From the NCBI RefSeq assembly GCF_020740795.1, contig NC_067283.1, positions 115,697,206 to 115,761,205 on the forward strand: a stretch of 64,000 nucleotides of DNA, in the 5' to 3' direction. The notes beneath the pieces are model-generated. The model was not told the DNA's origin. It ran no database searches and worked only from the letters and a program-made list of their open reading frames with translations. Positions 37,901 through 49,900 of this stretch are shown one piece after another. The DNA is from Apus apus. Its lineage: Eukaryota > Chordata > Aves > Apodiformes > Apodidae. Positions within the stretch are counted from its first letter, which is position 1. Each line of letters begins with the position of its first letter. A program made the translations under genes and the position numbers.

Positions 37901-40900
37901 ATCTCTCCATAGTGCCTTGAGCAGCAGCAGAACAGTATTTCAGCTGGAAGGCACCTACGATGCTCATTTTAGTCCAACTTCCTGCCTATTGCCAAATTTC
38001 CTAAACACTACGGTTGTGTTTAAAAAGTTAGGAACAAAAAGATGGCACCAAAGACTTATTTATTGTGCTGCTAAACACACAGTCAAGTATTAATTCAGTT
38101 CAGCATTCAAAACTTTGAAATGAGTCACATTCTTCATTTTTCCAGTATCCTTTAAAATAAGGTGCTATGGACAATCTGAAAAGGTTAAACAAGGCAAAGT
38201 GAGATGGTAAAATTAGAATCAGAAGTTATCTTACTTGAATTAACCAAGCTGTATGAAATCAGAGTTAACAGGCAATGCTTGATTACAACTATACTTTTTC
38301 ACCTCTTTATTATCAGCCAATAAAGAGACGAAAATGTTTTTCCATTCATCCAGTGACTAGAGAAAAAACATTAAAATCTTTTACTTGCTTTACCATATAA
38401 TTATTTTTATGGCTGTATTATTGAAAAGAGAGGATAATATTATTAAATAATCCTTTCTGACTTATTTTTCTGATAATTAATAGCAATTTTTTGCTCAATA
38501 CCACAGACTCCTTTTTAAAAAGGTATATGGAGCTGACATTTCCTCTCACACCACAATGCAAGTTATGACCTGATGTTAATATATATGCCACCTGAAATAG
38601 CGAAGAACACTAGCTCCCAACTTTTTTATCTATGTCAAAGCAATGTAACAGGCACAGACCTTGAATGAATTAAGCTTTGGTTTTTAATTTATTAAAGTAC
38701 TGTTTATAAAAATGAAATAGAACCAAAAAAGCCCTGAGTACATACACAAAAGGATGGAGGCCAGGAGTCAAGCCCTCTAAACAAACGATTCCTTAGAAAA
38801 GACTTCCCTGGGCAAAAAAAAAAATGGTTATTTAAAGAAAGAAATGCAACATAAAAACAATACCTCAAGGGAGAACAATTAAGCTTTTGCAGTTTAAAAG
38901 CTGAACTAAATTTGACAGCACTACTATCCTATTTCTTGACAACATAAAAATAGCAAGTGAACATGTAACTTGATGCAAAACACGCCAAGTAGAACTTCTC
39001 ACTTAACTGAAGCCTCTTCTTGCTTAATGCCCATCTCTGCAAAAGCTTCAACTCCTTTTTCAAACTTCCACTGTAATATTGCTAGTGTCCTTAAAAAATG
39101 TTGATAACATTTTGTCTAATTATTTTTTTAGCAGTTCATTCAGAATGTAAGTTGCAGACTTTGTAAAGATAAACAAAAAAACCCCTCTAGATTTCTTTTA
39201 CCAGCAACTTTTTTTTTTTTGACACAACTTCTGGGCAAGCTCCTTAGATGTTGGTCTTTGTTCTTGGTTTTTTTTGGTTTTTATTTCTGAAGTAGTACAG
39301 AGAAAGTTGTAGCAATACTCAAATATTCAGTAATAGTTTTTAAAGTGTTATTTGAAAGAACTCGCAGAGCATGTTCAAACAGAAACTGCATTCAAATGTA
39401 ATAATTAGAAATTGTATCTTTTATAAGCATTAAACTCATTAGAACGTTCATAGTATTTTGTACAGTTAATCTAACAGGTCATTAATCTCATTAAAAGAAA
39501 AATCATTGGAAAAATATTCATAATAGGAACATCCAGCACACTGCACACATTTCCTATTTAAGTAAAATTTATATAGGCATTTAAACTGCATCATAGTATT
39601 TTAACTACAAAGACAAAACTACAATTCTGATTTCACAGAAGAGAAAGTACTTACTGAAGAGTTTACCAAAAGATTCCCTTTTTGCCTTTTCAGCTTCATA
39701 TAGATGTTTTCCATCTTTTATTAAAGCACCTGCCCACTACGGAAGGGAAAATACATAGTTAAGTTGTTAATTTTAGCACTGAAACAATGGTTTGGTTTCA
39801 AAGTTTTATTACTTACCTCCCTGTAGTGTTTTATGAACATTTTTCTCCTCACAACCTCAACAACAGCTAGACAGTACATTTGAGGAACAGTACTGAGAGC
39901 CTCTACAACCTTGACCCTTTCTAGGAGTTCTGTTACAAGACGAAGTAATGCTTGTAGTTTCTCTCCATCCTGGTCAGCATGAAGCATTACAAAACAACAC
40001 CACCTAGAAAATCAGATTATTAAGCTTTAGAAGATAGCCTGGTTTTGTCTGATATAAAATGATCTAGTTTCTCAGTTCAGCCAAGCATGTTACTGATCTT
40101 AGTGAATTTTAAATGCAGAAAAGATGACTAAGTTGCTATCTGGAAGTATTAAGCAATTCAAAATCCAGTAGTTGCCCTGTTAATTTATCAAGATGTCCAT
40201 ATCAGTGCTCAAAAAACGAACACCTATTACCATTTGAGTTTAAGTATTCGTTTTGACAAAGTCTGGGAAATTCACACATAACCTACTCACACACTACAAG
40301 AAACAGGCCCTGTAGCATACAAATTCTGTGACTTGTAACATCTTCAATTGCCTAATTGATTCAATGAATAAATTATTTTCAAAGCAGAGCCACAAATACA
40401 ACTAAATCACAGAATAACTACTTAAAAGGTGACCAACTGGTGTGTCTGGGGGGAAATGACACAGCAAATTCTGCAACTAGCAAAGGCATAAGGTGGAGGC
40501 ATTTCCCACAAGTACGAAAAAAAATATTAATTGTTGTTATTGACAGAAGTGATGCAGAAGTAAGTAAAAGTGAAACAATACAAACAAGCCAAAATTAAGC
40601 AACTAGGAACATATACTAACAAAGATATTACAAGACATGCACTTTTGACTTTCTCACAGTAATGACTAGTAAGAAATAAAGGGAAAGCATTACATGAAGG
40701 CAATAAGTGGCCAATTAACAACACAGAGGGAAGTACATTTTTCACATGATGTAAGTTGCAGAACTTGCAAAAAACAAGAGTTTGTGGGTTAAAAAAGAAG
40801 TTGGACTAATTCATCGAAAAAACCTCCATCGGCAGATGAACACAGAAGAGCTGCTTCTAGGTCAGATAAGAATATCCTCCTCTAAGCATATAGTTACATT

Positions 40901-43900
40901 TATGTTCTTTCCTCATTATTAGATTCCCATTATGGTCTTTTGCTACTAACTGCTACTGAAGACAAGCTAGAAGTACCTTTGGTTTGACCCAAACTACAGT
41001 GTGATTTCTGTATATTCGGTTTTGGGGTTTTTGGGGGCTAAGAGAGGGGGCAGGTTGCTGTTGGGTTATTTTTGTTTGTATTTTGCATCTATGCTTTATT
41101 TTTCACTTCAGATCTATCCTCTTTGCATTCCCTCTCTGCAATTTATTAGCTTGTTCTTTACAAAAGGATGCATATCCTTCCTCTAACAACTTATGAATTA
41201 TGTGTATACTACACAAATCTTTCAGCATATAGGGAACGAAAGTGATATTTATGGCAACCTAAGCTCTACATACGATCCCAAATATCTGTTACAGTGAAAA
41301 ATGCTGTAAAAAGAGTCACCTCTTCATTAGGCGAAAAAGAAAAATCTCCTTGATGGATATCCAGCCTGCAAGTCTAACACGGTCACAATGTTGCCTAATT
41401 ACTTGCTGCTAGCCTAAACAATGCTTTTTTCTTCTCAAAATTATTAAACGCTCTATACTTTCCTATGTATCTGGCTAGAAAAAATATCTACAGCTTAATA
41501 ATTAAAGTGTAGTAGAATGAAACACTATTTTCCATTGCACAATACAGACTACTTAACTTTCTTCCCTGCTATACAGCAATGATGCTTACATGAAAACTGC
41601 TATTTTTACTTGCTATGACTGGATATATATTTTTTTTTCATAAACTTTATCTAAATCAAACTACTGGCATGTTTCTCTACTTTGATGTGATCTGAAGCTA
41701 CTAAGGAGTGTTTCACTTATTATTACTATAATCCCATAAAAGCCAGTCATGTGTTAAATACTGACAACTTCTGAGGTTGATGCAAGGAGAGGGATTGTAG
41801 CATCTTAGATATTGTTTTACTGATATGAAGACCATTTAAACTCTAAGAAAAGTTTCTCTTAAAATAGTACTTTGTTTCACATTTAAAAAGAATATACAAA
41901 CAAAGCGATCCAATTTTACCTTCTCTTCCACTAAAAAGAGCTCTCTGCATTCCTAAAGATCTACTTATGACATGCATTCTTTAAACAGTATTGATGCAAG
42001 TGGAAGCAATATAAAGTTGAAAAATTGTAACTTACTTCAGTCTGACTTGTAGGTTATTTGCAAGCTCCTGCTTGGCAGTGGTACATTTCTGTTTAATATC
42101 TAACAGTTTTCTGTGATTAGTTAACATAATCATCAGCTGATTTGCATGACTCAAACACAGATCAGGCAACACAGAAGGATCTTTCAAGTTCTCAGCTCTC
42201 TTCTGATTAGCCAAAAATCCCTAGAAGAAGAGAGACATGTTTGTTACGTGAGCTTGTGACAATCAAAAAGCATGGAAGTGATCCATCTTCTCTGTAAGAA
42301 TACAAGCATTTTAATTAATGTACTGTAACCATTCAGAAGTATAACAGAACGCTACACAGAGAAGTGTCAATGTTCCTTTATTTTTATTCTATAATCCTGT
42401 CCAAATAAATCTCATCTAATATTTCTCTCCCAGCTACCAACAACCCTGTAATAACTTCATACAACTAAGCGACACTAGTGAAAGATCACAGAACTTAATG
42501 CAGCAGAAATGTAGCTACTAGGATAGAGGGTATCAACCATCATTCTAATTTCTGCAAACAATCAGCTTTATTATCTGTTTTGGATGGTAACAGGTGATTC
42601 CTAAAAGGGCAGGAGGCAAAACAGGGAAAATGGACTGCCTTAGATAAACACAAAACCTGACAATAGTTTTAAGTGAGGCTGATGAGAGCAGTAAACCATC
42701 GAGTTATACAAAACTGCTGAAAAATGAAACCAGTCATTGCTGATTTGACAGAGAATGTAAAGCAATCTTGTTCTAAGATGCTATAAAACACATCTACAAA
42801 GCCTGCAATAAATAACTATATCCCAGTGAGAATAGCACAGAAATCAAACTAAGTATCAAACAAGTATATTACATACAATGAGAAGACAAGAAAGAAGATG
42901 CACACTGAAGATGGAAGAGAATACTGAAGAGACAACCATATTCTGAACTCTGAGCAACTTACATACTGAATGAGTGAGGAGCTTCTGGGAAATGAGAGCA
43001 GGCTGCAAACATTTTAACTGAACCATCTGAGTCAAGTGAATGGAAACCAGAAAAGGTAGGACAAATTGTTACTGAGATGATGAAGAATACAGCCCCATCA
43101 GGAGAACTTGGGTTGTTTAGTCAAGGATGTCAAAGATACTGAAGAAACATGCTGTGATAACTAGGGAATTACCATGCATCAAACTGAAAGGCAGCATAGG
43201 CATGAGAGCACATAGAGCAAATGTTCTTGAAATAGCCAAGAATATTTTCAGATCTGCAAATAATGTATGTTTATAAACATTAGCACAATCAGATTCTATA
43301 CAGTTTTGCAACAGAAATAAGGAAGTCAAGAAAATAATTGCTTTTAATAGCAGCTCAGTAAGCTTTTTAACTGAAACACGTGGCGTGGAGCCTGAAGTTA
43401 CAGAAAACTGGATACAGTGAGCTGGAAAATCCCTTCCAGATTTACTCTACTTTCCAAAAGACTATTCATAAATTTGAGTATCTTTCACCATTTATGTATC
43501 TTTGTGCCCGTCTTTAAAATAAAATGTAAACTAAAATTATCCTAGCGTGCAAATCATAAAGAAGAATCTCGGCATACTAGAAAACAAAAAGAAAAAAGGG
43601 GGGGGGGGACAGACATGGATGGATCTCACTATGTTGTGAAGAAAACTAAAATCTAAATAATCAAATGTACTCACAAGTTCTTGCCTCTTCTAGCTGTGAT
43701 CAGATGACAGGCAATGGATTCAAACTTGAGCACAGGAAGTTCCCACTCAACATAAGGAAGAACTTCCTTACTGTGAGGAGTACAGAGCACTGGAACAGGC
43801 TCCCCAGAGAGGTTGTGTCTCCTTCTCTGGAGACTTTCAAGACCTGTCTGGATGCCTTTCTGAGTGATCTGCCCTAGTTTTTGTTTTGCTTTGCTTTTTT

Positions 43901-46900
43901 TTTCTTTTGGTCCTGCTCTGGCAGGGCAGTTGGACTCGATGTTCAGAGGTCTCTTCCAACCCCTAATATTCTGTGATTTATGACATCAGCATAACAGTCA
44001 AACAAAAAAAGGTCCCAAAACCCAGATTTTTCCCAAGTACTACTTCCCAAAGAAGAAACAATAAAGACGATTTAAAAACATTTTAGACTGAAGTTCAAAC
44101 AATCAATAGGAAGGGTTGTAGTGATATAATAAGCAGCTGAGAACACCCTGAATCACTATAAACCTAAAAATCTGATGTTTAATTTGACGTAATATGAAGC
44201 AGGAGGAAAATAAAATTACAGAATAAGACAAAGCCATTTCCCCAACAACTTCAAATGAAGGGGAACAAGCCCAGAATCAAGGCCATCTGCCAGTCAGGTT
44301 TTTTTTAGCTTGTTTAACAGAGCTAATAAAGGACTTAACATTTCTGTGAACCTAATGATGGAAATGCATTTGGATGTAGCAAAATGTTTTGAAAACCTAC
44401 ACTAACAGGGAAATAAAAAATAAAAATAAAAAAAAAGCAAATGCCAGAAAGGTTAACCTATCAGGCAGAATCACACTGAAAGAACAGAAAGGCTCCATAT
44501 TTTCTAGAGGCATACTCTTATTATGCAATGCCACCTACTGATCATGATTCTACATGCTTACACTACAAATCTAAGTGTCCAGAATGAGAAACAGGTTTTT
44601 TAAGTTAACAAAGCATTTTCCCCCATTAAACATTAGGGACTGGGGATCAACTATTCACCTTCATAACTCAAGATGTAATTTTACATATAAATACTTTAAT
44701 GTGCCAGTTAATTGAAAAGGCTGACTGGAAGCAAAAAAACAGTTAAGGCAGTCCAGGAACAAGCAAATTAACTAAGCAATGAGGCCTTCTAGCAGCAGAT
44801 GACTTTGTTCCATAAGGTAAATTTAATTTGAATTTTAATAATGAAACTGAGGTTGGATTAGAAAGTCAACTCAAATTCTGTAAAGAGTATTGGCATTTTC
44901 CTGATCTGAATTAAAAAAGCCTACACCTTCCAATACAAATACAGCCAGTAGGATTACAACTGAGATTTCCCTTACCCTTGTTCTACCAAGTACACCCACT
45001 TTACTTCTTTATGAACAGAAGTAGTTCACTACTGAAAAGTGCTATGTAAAAGAAAATTGAGGGGTTTTTCAGGTAAGACCCAATATGAAGTTATCACACA
45101 AACTGTGAGCGCTACCTTTAAAAATACACAAGTCCTCAGCTATATTTTCAAATATAATTCAATTCCTCCACTTTGTCATTCTTCTTAGATTTCTAAATAG
45201 ATTATACCAGCTCTAGTATCTTACAACTGTCTATTTTTTTCCAAACAACTGTTAAGAATGGGATGAAAACACTTCCTAAGGCTTAAATATAAACTCAAGA
45301 AATGAAAGCATCTGGTAGTGGACTTAATCACTTGTTTAACCACAGACTTTTATTTAATTGATGCTTCAAAGAAACCCAAACACACCATCACATTCTGACT
45401 GCTCTTAAAACCCCTTATAACATAAGGAACAGGCAACTTACAAAAAGGAAAGGCACAGATGAAAATCTGAAAGTCTCTGATAAGTCTTCAAGTGGTACAA
45501 ATTCTAAATTTACAGTCATACTTAAACAAGGTGCCAAAGTATCTGTCCAAATGATTTTTAGGCATCTCATTCAGAAGTGGGATTGGTCACTTAAGGTAGG
45601 CTCTTCACTCAAGTGAAGAGGGCACACATAGATAAAACCACCACTCACAGTATCAGGCAACCAAGCAGAGGGATGGAAAAGTGTATTTTCCATCACATTA
45701 AATTCCCCTGGAGTTAGCACTGACCTACAACATAAACACTGCTAAATGGATTTAGCAGAAGCTTACTTCTAAACTTACTCCTTTAAATAATCTGAAGTGA
45801 GGCTCCACTTTTAAACAATGCTGTCAGATGTACTGGTAGCACACACCTTTACACACCAGAAAGAGGACAGCATAAGAAACCTGAGTCCTGTGTGACAGTC
45901 AACCCAGTTCTCTCCTTGTCAAAAGGGGGATCTAGCCACCCCAAGATCGGAAGGCAACATTGTTCCCTTACTCCTGCTAATGATTTCTGATTGCACATCG
46001 GTATAAAAGAAACTCATGCCTTTCTTCACAGTACCAGCTCTGATGGAATGATGAAAAGTATCAGATAATGACCACAAACAGTTTTAACTGTACTTTCAGT
46101 TGCTAACAAGATGCTAAAGGACAATCTCAGGTACAATGTTAACTAAAGCTCTTCAAAGACCCTGTATTTAATAAAGAAGTTTTGATATGGCACTGTAATG
46201 GGTTTTTTTGAGAAAAAGAAGCTATACATTTTACATTTAAAATAGTCCTTAATCACATTTTTTATCACTTCAAATGACACTGCAGGCATGATTCTTTCTC
46301 TCCTCACTGCAAGCTTGGTGACTAACCATTAATCATGCTACCATTTCCCTGATCCTCTATCATCGAGTGTCTTTACCAAGGACTCAGTAATTCCCTCCAA
46401 ATTAGATTTAACCTACTTACCTCTTATTCTACATCTCCAACTGAAGTTCTAATTTTCTAGCTGTTTTTCTAGTTTTAGATCATAAGAATAACAGTAAATT
46501 TCTCCACGACAACCCTGATGGTTGCCAGACTTCTTCTAACTCCTGAGGTACATAATGCAGCAGAGTCGTAACACCTCTTTTTTGGCTCAGAAAAAAACCC
46601 GTGTCTCCTCAGAACAAGAAAAGGCAACTGCATGGAGAACCACATTAGTGAGAAAAAGGACAAATGACAGCGGAGCAACTCACCAATTGTCTGATTGCAC
46701 TTGTTTGAGTCTGAAACTAGTTGAAAGTCGATCAACACGCTCAGGTCCTTTTCTTGTGCACAGCTTTCCAGCCGCTCTTCCCCAGGCCAGAAGCATTGCA
46801 TGGGGTTGTTGTGACTCAAGTGCAGGACCCAACAACTGGCCTCGTTGAATCTTGTACAGTTAGTTGTGGTCCGCCTATCCAGCCTGCCCAGATCCCTCTG

Positions 46901-49900
46901 CAGAGCCTTCCAACCCTCAAGAAGATCAACACTCCCACCCAACATGATGTCATCCACAAACTTACTGAGGATGCACTTGATCCCCTTGTCCAGATCACTG
47001 ACAGATATTAAAGACAACTGGACCCAATACTGAGCCTTGGGAAACAGCAGCTGCCAACTGGACTTAAATCCATCCTCCACAACACTTTGGGCCCAATCAT
47101 CCAGACAGTTTTTCACCCAGTGAAGCATACACTCACCCGAGCTATGAGCAGCCAGTCACTTCAAGAGAATGCTGTAGAAAACAGTGTCAAAGACTTCACT
47201 GAAGTCTAGGTAGACAGCATCCATAGCCTTTTCCTCATGCACTAAATGGGTCACCTTGTCATACAAGGAGATCAGGCTAGTCAACTAGGACTTACCATTT
47301 CACAAACCCATGCTGACTGGGCTTGATCGCCTCCTGTATGTGCCACATGATGGCACTCAAGATGATCTGTTCCATAACCTTCCCCAGCATTGAGGTCAGA
47401 CTGACAGACCTGTAGTTCCCCAGATCCTCCTGGCATCACATTTGCTGACTTCCACTCAACTGGGACCTCCCTAGTTAGCCAGGACTGTTGATAAATTATG
47501 TGACGTGGCTTGGTGAGCGCTTCCACCAGCTCCTGCAGTACCCTTGCGTGGATTCCATCCAGTCCCACAGACTTGTTCAGGTGGTATGGCAAGTAACTGA
47601 CTATTTCCCCTTGGATTACAGGGGCTTCATTCTGCTCCCCATCCCTGTCTGCCAGCTCAGGGGCCTGGGTACCCAGAGAACAAGTGATCTTACTTTTAAA
47701 GACTGAGACAAAGAAGGCATCAAGTATCTCAGCCTTTACCCTCATACTTTGTAACTATGCTCACCCCCACATCCAATAAAGAAAGAAGATTACTCTTCTG
47801 ATGTATCTCAGAAGCCAGAAATTTTACATTGGTGCTTTTCTCAGAATACTGATTGGCAGAATTGGAATTAAAGATACTTCTCCGAATTATAACTAAAAGC
47901 ATGTTGACAGAAATACTTTAGCTATAAAAATATACAGCTTAATATGCAGCTGACCAAGTGGTAGTGAACTTCAGCTTGACGTGTTCCTAGTGCATTACAT
48001 CTAGGATATTTAAAGCAAGACATTTTTATTTTGTAGAGTGACTTTTTCTTCAATATAGATAAGCCAGATAAATATAAGCCCTGAATTTAAGTTCCGGTGC
48101 TGTCCACCACCCACTGTTGCATTTTCAACTACTTTGATATTTTGTAAAAAGTACTTAATGTGGTAGTTGGAGTTATGTGCTGAAAATGTAACCACAAGAT
48201 GTAAAAACTACCAATGTTTAAGTGTCATTATGAGTATAGCAACTTGGTGAGCATCTCCAGTGTGATAAATTGAAAATTAGCTTAAAACACACAATCGTTT
48301 CTTTGTAATCTTTAAGAGCATATATGTATCAAAAATCTACCATCTTTCAATGTTACACACAGAAATGTGTATTACCTGAGCAAGTTCTTTTTGTTCATTC
48401 ACAAGTCTGCTGCAGCTTGCTATCATCTGGTCCAATGCATAGAGCCTATCCTCAAGGCCTTTAATAGCCTTCATGTTCTGATTATCTAGTTTGGCAATAG
48501 TTTGTCGACACTCTGCCAGAAAGGGTTGGATGATCCTTGGATCAAGCTAAAACAGGAAAAAAAAAGTCAAAACAAAAAAACACAAGAAAAGAAATAATAA
48601 AGTGTTTATTAGCAGTTGATATACTGAAAGGTGACATGAGCTAGCTACATGAGGTTTTATAATCCTTTTTTTTTTTTAAATCTAATGTTATCTGTTTCAG
48701 AATCTTGAGTTAATGAGTCTGTGGATTTGATATCACAGTATGAATTTCTCTGAAGCATTCCAACCAGACCATCATACAAATCAGGATACTTACAAGGGAA
48801 AGTGACACCTGTTGAGGAGAGAAGGATGGGGTGGGGGAAAGGCAGTTTAAAGCTAATGGACACAGTTTCCACTGGAACTGGGTTCATGGAGCTACAGCCA
48901 AAATAAGTGACGAATGTGACTCCGTGGAAAGTGCTGCAGGGAGGGTGCTGGGAAAAAGCTGCAAGACCCAACAGCCTTTTCCCACTAAATAAATTATTTA
49001 ATTGATACCTTAAGACAGGCAGATCAGGTCTAAGTACCTGGAAAATTAACTACAAGTAATACATTTGCAATAGTTTCTGCTATTTTCTTTCCTAATAACA
49101 CATTTAAAAAAAATCATTTCACCATATTCTTTCATAGGCCATTATTAAGGAAAAAGTGTTTGAAACATTAAGAGGCTACTAAAATCCAGACATTAAGGGT
49201 AACTCTTTTTCACATTTCACTGTAAAAGCAGTGAAATAATTCAGTCTTTAATTCCTTAGTTCTAACAACAAGATAGGTAAGCAACAGATTATCGACGACA
49301 GAGTTTATTCTAAACCTGGAATAAATTAGTTAGGAAAATAATTTAAGAGTCATCAGGTGTTAGCAGAATATGAACAAATTTATCCAAAATGGTTATGGCA
49401 TGTCACCTATTATACAAGAATCTAGTGGAAATGGTACCACCCTGTGAGGTCATACTAGCCACTACAATGCACTTATCAACATGCAGGGTTAATACCACTC
49501 ACATTACAGAGCACACAAATTAACTCTCAAAGAAGCCACTTATATAAATCAATATTGGCATAGAGAAAAGCACTATTTCCTCCTCAATCTATTATTTAAC
49601 TGTATAAAAGCTTTCACGGACTGCACGTTCTCATTCTGGAAACATCCTTCAGGGCGGTAGGTAAAGGACCTTGGAGAGGAAAAGCATTACAAATTAAGGA
49701 GCAACTATAGAAAATAGGTTCTTTCATTCTCTTCAAACAAAAATAAAACAACAAAACCAAACAAGAAGATAAGTGAGAAGTACTAAAAGCTGTTAATTAG
49801 CCCAGAACTTTTCAGAATAAACATTGTTAATATTAGCGTGACAAAATATATTCAAGTCTTCTGAAAATTACAAAGGTGAAAACTACAAGGGTGGATTTTT

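Larger units (their letters stand above)
42221..48375 (-). other. RB1CC1: Intron between coding exons 3 and 4
   Basis: About 6.2 kb. It holds the CR1 fragments at 43685-43978 (plus) and 46695-47790 (minus) and a run of eleven G at 43598-43608. The rest is unremarkable AT-rich DNA. Confidence 0.85.

Noticed and set aside
46555..47033. Plus-strand open frames across the CR1 copy at 46.7-47.8 kb
   Set aside because: The recognisable reverse-transcriptase sequence is on the minus strand; the plus-strand frames are its shadow.
48657..48971. 104-codon minus-strand open frame next to exon 3
   Set aside because: The predicted protein matches nothing I know. Only the short segment with two strong splice sites inside it (48794-48808) was kept as a candidate.
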